DNA from: a virus
IMG/VR virus record: IMGVR_UViG_3300010157_000305
Coordinates: 1 to 20,750 of that record
DNA length: 20,750 nt
Strand: one strand, 5' to 3'
Within the stretch, counting starts at the first letter, position 1. Every line of letters starts with the position of its first letter. Below are positions 6,878 to 13,074 of this stretch, one piece after another. The position numbers were made by a program, and so were the translations under genes. The notes under the pieces were generated by a model. It had not been told where the DNA came from, made no database searches, and saw only the letters and a list, made by a program, of their open reading frames with translations.

Positions 6878-7690
6878 ATGCAAATAGTCTTTTCCAATGG
6901 CAAAACTGTAGATTTACTAATGAACCAAACACCAGTGGCTTCTGTTTATCAAAAAATATATAAACATCTGCAAAATGTTACCGTTCCGTTTCGAGACTGG
7001 GACAGTCCTTTTTATTTTTATAATCATTCTAGGCAACAATTGGTCAACAAATTGATCATGTATGCAAAAAAAGTAGATGTGCCGATTGATCGAGAGCGTT
7101 GCCTAGCACAAGATCAAGATCATTTCAATGCCTTGCACGTAGTCTATGAGAACAATTGCGACAACGGACCATACTGGGCAGACTTCCATCGTCACCTTCA
7201 CATGTGCGAAAAAAGTCATGCGAACCAGACTGTGATGCAGAAAACTTTGAAAATTGACTACAACGAAAAAACTGGCCTTTTAGAAAAACCATTTGATCGA
7301 CAATGGCTTGCGGATGCACAATCAAAGATCTCAGCAGGTGATGCTTTTGTATGTTGGCAAGAGTTAGGAAAGACACCATACGCCTATTGGTCTGACTATG
7401 AACCCAACGACATCTTTCGAATGCAACAGGTGATCAAACCCTGGACAAAATTGCGCCCTAATATTTTTGTTGCATTGGAAGATATAGATCTAGAAAAAGA
7501 TCCAAAAGAACTTGCAGAATTTGAGAGTTGGTGGAGCCAATACAGTCAAGAACTTTGTGAATATTGGAACATTCCATCATGGACTTCGAGTGATATGTTT
7601 AAATGTTTGGTGCTCGGAAAGGTGTCGGATGTTGATACAATTATCATGTTATTAAAAAACAATATCAAGCCAATTCAGGTATTGCTATAG
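6878..7690 (+). CDS. Hypothetical phage protein (270 aa)
   Basis: The product is not recognised. It is a soluble, aromatic- and charge-rich protein with no signal peptide, membrane segment or nucleotide-binding motif. Notable parts are a His-rich middle (FNALHVVYENN, FHRHLHMCEKSHANQ), which could bind a metal, and Trp-rich stretches (FRDWDSPFYFYNH, WWSQYSQELCEYWNIPSW). The ATG at 6878 has no Shine-Dalgarno sequence and sits 4 bp after a late-like element, so it may be translated from a leaderless message. It is isolated by terminators upstream and a separate uvsW promoter downstream, so it is its own unit. Its AT-richer sequence is consistent with an accessory gene. Confidence 0.75.
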   Translation: MQIVFSNGKTVDLLMNQTPVASVYQKIYKHLQNVTVPFRDWDSPFYFYNHSRQQLVNKLIMYAKKVDVPIDRERCLAQDQDHFNALHVVYENNCDNGPYWADFHRHLHMCEKSHANQTVMQKTLKIDYNEKTGLLEKPFDRQWLADAQSKISAGDAFVCWQELGKTPYAYWSDYEPNDIFRMQQVIKPWTKLRPNIFVALEDIDLEKDPKELAEFESWWSQYSQELCEYWNIPSWTSSDMFKCLVLGKVSDVDTIIMLLKNNIKPIQVLL

Positions 7691-7691
7691 G

Positions 7692-7720
7692 TTGCATTTC
7701 TCAACACAATCAACTAAAAT
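7692..7720 (+). promoter_or_regulatory. Early-type promoter (TTGCAT-17-TAAAAT) for uvsW
   Basis: TTGCAT at 7692-7697 and TAAAAT at 7715-7720 with 17-bp spacing. The -10 box ends 7 bp before ATG 7728, so the message would start at or next to the start codon. Each box is imperfect, but the same geometry occurs before two other genes in this window. Confidence 0.55.
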
Positions 7721-7727
7721 ACACACA

Positions 7728-9197
7728 ATGAAACAATGCACAATACAAATTAAAGACGAAGTAAACATCAAGTTGGAAGGCTTGGATTTGGATGTACGCC
7801 GAGCATTGGTCACTGCTTTCAAATACGAAAACCCAGCCGCACGTTACATGCCAGCAGTAAGGTTGGGACGTTGGGATGGCAAGGTTGCATACTTCCAGTT
7901 AGGTGGTAGCACCTACACAAATCTCTTGCCCGAAATTGTTCCCATACTTGAGAAGTTTGATTACGACATTGAACTGGATGATCAAAGAGAGTACTCGACC
8001 TCATTTGAGTTTGATCAAGTGGGCAAAGACTCATTTGCACATATCACGTGGCCCAAGGGACACCCTGCTGTTGGCGAGCCTATAGTCATGCGAGACTACC
8101 AGGTTGAGATTGTGAATAACTTCCTGGCTAATCCACAATGTCTCCAAGAAGTAGCCACAGGTGCAGGTAAAACCATTATGACAGCGGCCCTGTCAAATGC
8201 TGTGGCGCAATATGGTCGCTCAATCGTAATTGTGCCCAACAAGAGTCTAGTGACACAAACAGAAAAAGACTACATCAACATGGCTCAAGATGTGGGTGTT
8301 TATTTTGGCGATCGCAAAGAATATGGGCGCACACATACAATTTGTACTTGGCAAAGTCTAAATGTGTTATTAAAGAATACCAAGTCCGGTGTGGGCGAAG
8401 TGACCATCGGCGAGTTCTTGGAAGGCGTGGTATGTGTTATTGTAGACGAAGTACACATGGCCAAAGCAGATGCTCTTAAAACTCTCTTAACAGGCGTAAT
8501 GTCAAGGGTGCCAATTCGATGGGGTTTAACCGGAACCATCCCCAAAGAGAAGTTTGAAAGCCAAGCCCTATTGGTCAGCCTTGGTCCTGTGATTGGTCGC
8601 TTGAGTGCCAATGAACTGCAACAGCAAGGTGTGTTGGCCAACTGTCATGTGAACATTGTGCAGTTGGTTGATCATGTGGAGTATAAAGAGTACCAAAGTG
8701 AACTCAAATATCTCTTGGAAGAGTCGGGCCGATTGGACACCATGGCCGACCTCATACGCCGGGTAAACGAAACAGGCAACACATTGGTGCTTGTGGACAG
8801 GGTAGCCGCAGGGCATGCCTTGGTAGAGCGACTGGGTGATCGTGCTGTGTTTGTATCCGGTGCGACCAAAGCAAAGGACCGCCAAGATGAATACGACGAA
8901 GTTGCTGACTCAGCAGACAAAATTATTGTGGCCACATATGGTGTTGCCGCTGTGGGTATCAATATTCCGCGAATTTTTAATTTGGTTCTCATTGAACCCG
9001 GCAAAAGTTTTGTCCGTGTTATCCAGAGCATTGGACGTGGCATAAGAAAAGCCGAAGACAAAGATCACGTGCAAATTTGGGATATAACTTCAACCTGTAA
9101 ATTTGCCAAACGACATCTAACCAAACGCAAACAGTTTTATCGAGAAGCCAACTATCCATTCAGTTCAGAGAAACTTGAGTGGATGAAAATTGCTTGA
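7728..9197 (+). CDS. uvsW: UvsW, superfamily 2 recombination helicase
   Basis: The ATP-dependent helicase unwinds branched DNA and R-loops and helps regress and restart forks in T4-like phages. The 489-residue product has the UvsW N-terminal DNA-binding region (RLGRWDGKVAYF, residues 45-56), Walker A ATGAGKT at 143-149, DEVH at 240-243, motif III-like GLTGTIP near 266-272, a GVAAVGIN motif V near 405-412, and motif VI QSIGRGIR at 433-440. The length matches T4 UvsW (about 500 aa). The start is ATG 7728; the longer frame from 7692 would begin with TTG inside the promoter. No Shine-Dalgarno sequence is present. Confidence 0.95.
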   Translation: MKQCTIQIKDEVNIKLEGLDLDVRRALVTAFKYENPAARYMPAVRLGRWDGKVAYFQLGGSTYTNLLPEIVPILEKFDYDIELDDQREYSTSFEFDQVGKDSFAHITWPKGHPAVGEPIVMRDYQVEIVNNFLANPQCLQEVATGAGKTIMTAALSNAVAQYGRSIVIVPNKSLVTQTEKDYINMAQDVGVYFGDRKEYGRTHTICTWQSLNVLLKNTKSGVGEVTIGEFLEGVVCVIVDEVHMAKADALKTLLTGVMSRVPIRWGLTGTIPKEKFESQALLVSLGPVIGRLSANELQQQGVLANCHVNIVQLVDHVEYKEYQSELKYLLEESGRLDTMADLIRRVNETGNTLVLVDRVAAGHALVERLGDRAVFVSGATKAKDRQDEYDEVADSADKIIVATYGVAAVGINIPRIFNLVLIEPGKSFVRVIQSIGRGIRKAEDKDHVQIWDITSTCKFAKRHLTKRKQFYREANYPFSSEKLEWMKIA

Positions 9198-9222
9198 CTT
9201 CTACTATAAAATAATATACACT
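9194..9222 (+). promoter_or_regulatory. Early-type promoter (TTGACT-17-TACACT) for the 9229 operon
   Basis: TTGACT at 9194-9199 overlaps the last codons of uvsW; TACACT at 9217-9222 follows after 17 bp. Six bases separate the -10 box from ATG 9229, so a leaderless start is predicted. An AT-rich spacer offers other -10 choices (TATACA at 9215), so the exact box is less certain. Confidence 0.6.
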
Positions 9223-9228
9223 AAAAAC

Positions 9229-9729
9229 ATGCGAATACTTACCCTCGAAAATAGATTCTACAATCTTGATCATCTGCCTGAACAGGTAGAAGACATGAGA
9301 TTTGCAATCTTGGACAATTCAGATCCGGCCAATCCAGACTATCACTATATTCCACTGATCTTTTTGGAAAGTTTCAATGCACCTGCTCTGGTGCTACAAA
9401 TAGGCACCAATAGAATACGAATGCCAGTGGACTGGCAGATCTTGATTGGAGAACCTGATGTGGGCGATCTAGAAGTATTGCCACTGACATCAATAAATGA
9501 TCGAGGATTCAGGGCGTTTCAGTTCAATCCACTGAGTAGTTTCCGTCCCTCCTTCCCTAACATAGAAATCGTAGACGTGTATCAAGAAGTGGCCTGGTAT
9601 GCACCCAAACTCAAGAACGGCCAAATGTTGTGTGTACCCATAGACGACAGTGAGACTCCGGACTGTGTGTACTTTGTGAAAGACGTCAGCCGCAACTGCG
9701 AGATTGTGGACTACAATAAAGCGTGGTAG
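9229..9729 (+). CDS. Conserved T4-like phage protein of unknown function (166 aa)
   Basis: The product has a beta-rich pattern with ALVLQIGTNRIRMPVDWQILIGEPDVGDLEVLPLTSINDRGFRAFQFNPLSSFRPSFPNIEIVDVY and ends with PKLKNGQMLCVPI...PDCVYFVKDVSRNCEIVDYNKAW. I recall relatives with the VPxDWxI and F.AF.FNP segments in marine T4-like phages but no function. ATG 9229 is preferred over TTG 9190, which lies in the end of uvsW and inside the promoter. There is no Shine-Dalgarno sequence. It leads an operon that continues through at least 12673. Confidence 0.82.
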   Translation: MRILTLENRFYNLDHLPEQVEDMRFAILDNSDPANPDYHYIPLIFLESFNAPALVLQIGTNRIRMPVDWQILIGEPDVGDLEVLPLTSINDRGFRAFQFNPLSSFRPSFPNIEIVDVYQEVAWYAPKLKNGQMLCVPIDDSETPDCVYFVKDVSRNCEIVDYNKAW

Positions 9730-9732
9730 ATA

Positions 9733-10044
9733 ATGGGGAAACTCAAGCCAGGTGCCACTCTCATTTACGAACGTGCTGACGGTATTGTATATGCTCGTGA
9801 GTCAGGTGCTGACCCTAGCACACGCCAGGTAGTGGGATATGAGAGCGGTCGTGAATACGATCCCATAACTGGTCATCGAATCGACTATGATTCAAGAACA
9901 AACGATGGTAGACCCTTGCGTGATCATATTCAGGAAGACAAACTGTGGGGAGAAATACGCCGAGCGGCCAGAACCAATCCCACTTTACAAGACGCACTGG
10001 AACGTGCTATAATGATCTATCAATTGAGCAAAGAACATGAGTGA
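9733..10044 (+). CDS. Conserved small T4-like phage protein (103 aa)
   Basis: It begins MGKLKPGATLIYERADGIVYARE and has a C-terminal helical part LWGEIRRAARTNPTLQDALERAIMIYQLSKEHE. I recognise the GKLKPGATLIYER opening as typical of a conserved small protein of cyanophage-type phages, function unknown. It starts 3 bp after the upstream stop and ends inside the start of the methyltransferase gene in an ATGAGTGA overlap. The sharp predicted split between a beta N-terminus and a helical C-terminus suggests an adaptor-type protein, but this is inference. Confidence 0.8.
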   Translation: MGKLKPGATLIYERADGIVYARESGADPSTRQVVGYESGREYDPITGHRIDYDSRTNDGRPLRDHIQEDKLWGEIRRAARTNPTLQDALERAIMIYQLSKEHE

Positions 10045-10045
10045 T
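10037..10045 (+). repeat. 9-bp direct repeat ATGAGTGAT, left copy
   Basis: It contains the ATG of the methyltransferase gene and the TGA of the gene before it. An identical copy is at 10632-10640. Recombination between the copies would delete the methyltransferase gene exactly and rejoin the flanking genes in the same overlap. Confidence 0.7.
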
Positions 10046-10639
10046 ATTAATAACAACGGGGACGATGTCTGGCAGTATATTAGTGATCATTTTTTACATT
10101 TGTGTAAAAATAAATCAGTATTAGAAATTGGCCCGTTTGATGGATGGATCAGTGAATGCATTATGGATCATGATCCTCGTAGCCTGACACTGATTGAGGC
10201 ACGTGAACAGTCAGTTGCGTTACTTAGATCAAATCCTAAACTAAAATCATGCCGTATTTTGTTAGGGGACATGCACCACGACTTAAATCAAATTGGTCCA
10301 ACCGAAGTGGTTGTGGTAATGGGAGTTATCTATCACAGTCATGCGCCACTATTATTTTTAGAAGAATTGGTTAATAACTGCAATCCTCAAACAGTAATAC
10401 TTGATAATCCAGGGAAGATTTTAAATTGGTTTGAAGAAGAAGTCAACAGTCCTGGTATGAGACACATTACAACTGATAGAAAAACTTGCGGAATTGTAAT
10501 TACTATACCAGAAGAAATAATACTTACCGCAATGAAACATCTTGGCTACCGGTTACATAAAAAACATGTATTGCCACAAACTCTTAGTTTGAAATCAAAT
10601 TCAGTGCCTGTATATCATTTTGAAAAAAATAATGAGTGA
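10037..10639 (+). CDS. Class I SAM-dependent methyltransferase-like protein
   Basis: The 200-residue product has the SAM-binding motif I VLEIGPFDGW at 28-37, the acidic post-I strand TLIEA at 51-55, a GDM.HDL segment near 77-82 and the motif IV-like strand VVVVMGVIYHSHAPL at 91-105. These fit the Rossmann methyltransferase fold; the GVIYHSH segment resembles small-molecule or tRNA-uridine methyltransferase-like enzymes more than DNA methyltransferases, which would show DPPY or PCQ motifs. Substrate unknown. The gene is AT-rich compared with its neighbours and is bounded on both sides by the same ATGAGTGAT sequence, each forming the stop/start overlap, which suggests a cassette added to an existing operon. 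Confidence 0.8.
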   Translation: MSDINNNGDDVWQYISDHFLHLCKNKSVLEIGPFDGWISECIMDHDPRSLTLIEAREQSVALLRSNPKLKSCRILLGDMHHDLNQIGPTEVVVVMGVIYHSHAPLLFLEELVNNCNPQTVILDNPGKILNWFEEEVNSPGMRHITTDRKTCGIVITIPEEIILTAMKHLGYRLHKKHVLPQTLSLKSNSVPVYHFEKNNE

Positions 10640-10640
10640 T
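10632..10640 (+). repeat. 9-bp direct repeat ATGAGTGAT, right copy
   Basis: It contains the ATG of the following 148-aa gene and the TGA of the methyltransferase gene, identical to 10037-10045. Confidence 0.7.
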
Positions 10641-11078
10641 CGACTAAACATTGCCAACGAAATGCGTATGTTTGATCGCAAGGTCAGAACATTCTATGAC
10701 GAGTTGACTCCTGAAGAAAAGAAAAAGTTTTCAAACTATCTTATGATACGCTGGGGTTCGGCTGTGGAAGGTTCGCGTGAACTGCAGGAGTTCTATGTTA
10801 TTTCTTGCAACGAGCGATTGAACAAACACTTCTTTGATGTGGCCAAGCATCCTAGACTGCAATGGCTCATGGCCACAAGTGTAAGTCCAGGATTGGGTAC
10901 ACCGAGGCATCCCTGGATTGCTCCTCGAAAGAAAGAAGCAGGACTCAGTGCCAAACGCAAGGCCTTGGTAGCCATGTACCCAGACTACAAAGATGATGAA
11001 ATAGATGTGATGGCACAAATAACCACACAACGAGAAATAGACGAGTACAACAAGCAAGCAGGCAATGAAAAGAAATGA
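10632..11078 (+). CDS. Conserved phage protein, possible gp62-like clamp-loader small subunit
   Basis: The 148-residue product is helical, with LNIANEMRMFDRKVRTFYDEL, a NERLNKHFFDVAKHPRLQWLMATSVSPG segment, and a C-terminal MYPDYKDDEIDVMAQITTQREIDEYN. The basic-aromatic core (HPRLQWL) followed by a YPDYKDDEID helix resembles the pattern in cyanophage gp62 proteins, which join gp44 to load the sliding clamp gp45. The match is from memory and partial, and neither gp44 nor gp45 is in the window, so I do not assign the symbol. ATG 10632 is used; a TTG at 10620 would add four residues and is unlikely. It overlaps the zinc-finger gene by 4 bp. Confidence 0.75.
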   Translation: MSDRLNIANEMRMFDRKVRTFYDELTPEEKKKFSNYLMIRWGSAVEGSRELQEFYVISCNERLNKHFFDVAKHPRLQWLMATSVSPGLGTPRHPWIAPRKKEAGLSAKRKALVAMYPDYKDDEIDVMAQITTQREIDEYNKQAGNEKK

Positions 11079-11749
11079 CATTCACGTGCAAGTATTGCAA
11101 AAAAACATTTGCTAGAGAAACATCAATAGCAGTTCATGCATGTGAACCCAAACGTCGGCGATTGGCCAAAGACGAAGCAGGTGTGCGTATGGGGTTCCAG
11201 GCCTATATCAAGTTCTATGAAACCATGCAAGGCTCGGCTAAAAACAAAACACATGAAGATTTTTGTGACTCACCATACTACCGAGCATTTGTAAAATTTG
11301 GCAACTACTGTGTAAACACTCGAGTGGTGGCTCCGGATCGTTTCATGACATGGTTGCTGAAAGCACAAAAGAAAATTGACCACTGGTGCAGTGACAACAT
11401 CTACACAGAATATCTCGTGGAGTATCTGCGTGTGGAAGCAGTGGCAGATGCTCTGGCACGAGCAGTAGAATACAGTATGCGTTGGGCAGAGGAGACAGGC
11501 AATCCTGCGCATGATTGGATGAGATATGGCAATACCAATGCACTATGTTATGCTGTCACAGCAGGACGTATCTCACCCTGGGTGATTTACAATTCAGAAT
11601 CAGGACAAAAGTTTCTAAGTGAACTGAGTACAGAACAAGTGGCCATGATCTGGCCCTACATTGACTCTGATGCTTGGCAAAAGAAGTTTGCTAACTACCC
11701 AGCGGATCAAGAGTACGCCAAAGAAATATTGAAACAGGCAGGATGGTAA
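11075..11749 (+). CDS. Conserved T4-like phage protein with N-terminal zinc finger
   Basis: The 224-residue product opens with a zinc-finger-like motif, Cys5-x2-Cys8 then His21-x-Cys23 (CKYCKKTFARETSIAVHAC), followed by basic KRRR. The rest is helical, with GFQAYIKFYETMQGSAK, DSPYYRAFVKFGNYCV, KKIDHWCSDNIYTEYLVEYLRVEAVADALARA and GRISPWVIYNSESGQKFL. I recall strongly similar proteins in cyanophages, all of unknown function. The finger plus basic patch suggests nucleic-acid binding, and its place among replication-type genes agrees. It begins with a 4-bp overlap and is followed one base later by the next gene. Confidence 0.85.
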   Translation: MTFTCKYCKKTFARETSIAVHACEPKRRRLAKDEAGVRMGFQAYIKFYETMQGSAKNKTHEDFCDSPYYRAFVKFGNYCVNTRVVAPDRFMTWLLKAQKKIDHWCSDNIYTEYLVEYLRVEAVADALARAVEYSMRWAEETGNPAHDWMRYGNTNALCYAVTAGRISPWVIYNSESGQKFLSELSTEQVAMIWPYIDSDAWQKKFANYPADQEYAKEILKQAGW

Positions 11750-11750
11750 C

Positions 11751-12107
11751 ATGATCAAAGCAATTCACGCCAGTGGTCGTTACATGCAAGTGATAGGCGG
11801 CAGTGCCAGCACTTATGTAAATGCCAATCCAGGTGCTCAAGGTGTTGGTAACTTGCGTTTCAACACCAGTCTCCAACGACTGGAAGTATATGATGGCAGC
11901 AGTTGGCAGGAACTGAACATGCCACATGCCTCCGTGGGGTTGAACCCAGCCGCTGAGGCAGTAATCGAATGGGCACAACGACAAATGACAGAAGAAAAAA
12001 GACTTGAACAATTGGCCCAAGAACATCCTAGTGTGGCAGATGCCTTGGAAGCAGTTCAGCAAGCACAAGAAAGAGTTAGAATAGTGGCAGCATTGGTACA
12101 AGAATGA
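11751..12107 (+). CDS. Conserved T4-like phage protein, two-part (118 aa)
   Basis: The first half is beta-rich with a fibre-like pattern (GRYMQVIGGSASTYVN...GNLRFNTSLQRLEVYDGSSWQEL). The second half is a charged helix (AAEAVIEWAQRQMTEEKRLEQLAQEHPSVADALEAVQQAQERVRIVAAL), a probable coiled coil. The LEVYDGSSWQEL segment is typical of repeats in phage tail-fibre and capsid-decoration proteins, so a virion role is likely though not proven. Relatives occur in cyanophages. It starts one base after the zinc-finger gene and overlaps the next gene by 4 bp. Confidence 0.8.
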   Translation: MIKAIHASGRYMQVIGGSASTYVNANPGAQGVGNLRFNTSLQRLEVYDGSSWQELNMPHASVGLNPAAEAVIEWAQRQMTEEKRLEQLAQEHPSVADALEAVQQAQERVRIVAALVQE

Positions 12108-12673
12108 GCGCAGACATTGACATTGACTTCGCCAACAGAGAGGATATACTGAAACTGATTCAGCACACTCCGGCACGGCAAAGCAACGGTCGCCGACACA
12201 ACTCAGGTGTGTATGTTACCAACATACCAAGAGATCCGGTTAACAACTGTGCGGCCTTGGACTACGAAACTGCTGAATCTCGTGGATACTTCAAACTGGA
12301 CTTCTTGAACATGAGCGTGTATCAGTTAATAAAGGATCCTGCACACTATGAATCAATGTTGATCAGTCCACCACCTTGGGAGCGACTATGGACTGATTGT
12401 GAATGGGCCCGGCAATTGGTACACGTGGGCAACTATACTGATTTGCTGGCATATATGAAACCAGATTCAATACCCAGGATGGCGGCCTTTATATCTATTA
12501 TTCGTCCAGGCAAAGCACACTTACAAACCCGACCTTGGGCCGAAGTGTTTGCGTCAGTTTGGGACGGAGATGACTCACAAGGTTACACATTTAAAAAGGC
12601 ACATGCTGTCAGTTATGCGGCTCTTGTGTCTTTACACATGAACTTAATCAACACGCCTGACCAGAGTAATTGA
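12104..12673 (+). CDS. Miniature DnaE-like (DNA polymerase III alpha related) protein
   Basis: The 189-residue product carries a run of C-family polymerase palm motifs in the right order, much closer together than in DnaE (about 1,160 aa). ADIDIDF at residues 3-9 matches PDFDVDF, which holds two catalytic aspartates; HNSGVYVT at 32-39 matches H.xGVVI; GYFKLDFLNM at 61-70 matches GLVKFDFLGL with the third aspartate (Asp66); AFISIIRPG at 128-136 matches ALYRPG; and YTFKKAHAVSYA at 161-172 matches FNKSHAAAYA. I recall cyanophage relatives. The PHP, thumb, finger and beta-binding parts are absent, so independent polymerase activity is doubtful. Its last 30 bp overlap the end of the opposing minus-strand gene. 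Confidence 0.82.
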   Translation: MSADIDIDFANREDILKLIQHTPARQSNGRRHNSGVYVTNIPRDPVNNCAALDYETAESRGYFKLDFLNMSVYQLIKDPAHYESMLISPPPWERLWTDCEWARQLVHVGNYTDLLAYMKPDSIPRMAAFISIIRPGKAHLQTRPWAEVFASVWDGDDSQGYTFKKAHAVSYAALVSLHMNLINTPDQSN

Positions 12674-13030
12674 TTTACGTTTGCTCTTCTTGCGAGCAAT
12701 GTCATTCAAACTGCAAATTGGGCCATGCAGAATTTCCAGATCTTTGTTGGCAAACGTTCTCAATGTGGGACGAAACGGATCCCACTCTCCACGCAAGAAT
12801 ATGTTGATGGGTATGCTTCTATTGCTTTCCCACCACCAGGTGTTGGCCAAGTCTATAAATCTGCGTTTGCTGTCCTGATCAGTCACTGCCCCAAAGTCGT
12901 AGATGGTTGTAATAGCATCATCACGATTTTGTACTATGCCCACGTATTCGTTGCTGGCGTACATGCACAAGGTTATAAACGGATATTTGTCTGCTAATTT
13001 TTGAAATAAGTCACTGCCCATAAGTTTCAT
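12644..13030 (-). CDS. Conserved T4-like phage protein, sole minus-strand gene
   Basis: The 128-residue product starts MKLMGSDLFQKLADKYPFITLCMY and includes NEYVGIVQNRDDAITTIYDFG, ANTWWWESNRSIPINIFLRGEWDPFRPTLRTFANKDLEILHGPICSLNDIARKKSKRKSITLVRR. I recall clear relatives in cyanophage-type genomes, function unknown. The very basic C-terminus suggests nucleic-acid contact. Reality on this strand is supported by an exact late promoter TATAAATA whose expected start point is one base before ATG 13030; a second ATG is at 13021. No ribosome binding site is seen. It meets the DnaE-like gene tail to tail with a 30-bp overlap. Confidence 0.85.
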   Translation of the reverse strand: MKLMGSDLFQKLADKYPFITLCMYASNEYVGIVQNRDDAITTIYDFGAVTDQDSKRRFIDLANTWWWESNRSIPINIFLRGEWDPFRPTLRTFANKDLEILHGPICSLNDIARKKSKRKSITLVRRVD

Positions 13031-13036
13031 TCGGTT

Positions 13037-13044
13037 TATTTATA
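13037..13044 (-). promoter_or_regulatory. Late promoter TATAAATA on the minus strand
   Basis: The reverse complement of 13037-13044 is the exact T4 late consensus. Counting it as -13 to -6 places the transcript start at about 13031, directly at the ATG of the minus-strand gene. Confidence 0.82.
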
Positions 13045-13057
13045 CGCTGTGCTTTTA

Positions 13058-13065
13058 GGTAAATA
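13058..13065 (+). promoter_or_regulatory. Weak late promoter-like element (GGTAAATA)
   Basis: GGTAAATA keeps the TAAATA core and is 9 bp before ATG 13075. It lies back to back with the minus-strand late promoter, so the 44-bp intergenic gap may fire in both directions. Confidence 0.35.
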
Positions 13066-13074
13066 TTTGCTACC

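Noticed and set aside
7692-7727. TTG-initiated extension of uvsW
   Set aside because: The added residues have no family match and overlap the promoter; ATG 7728 begins the conserved N-terminus. The same reasoning removes non-ATG extensions at 1500, 5114, 6488, 9190 and 10620.
12681-12997. Plus-strand reading frames opposite the minus-strand gene
   Set aside because: They lack a ribosome binding site and a promoter, while the minus frame codes for a recognisable conserved protein with an exact late promoter.
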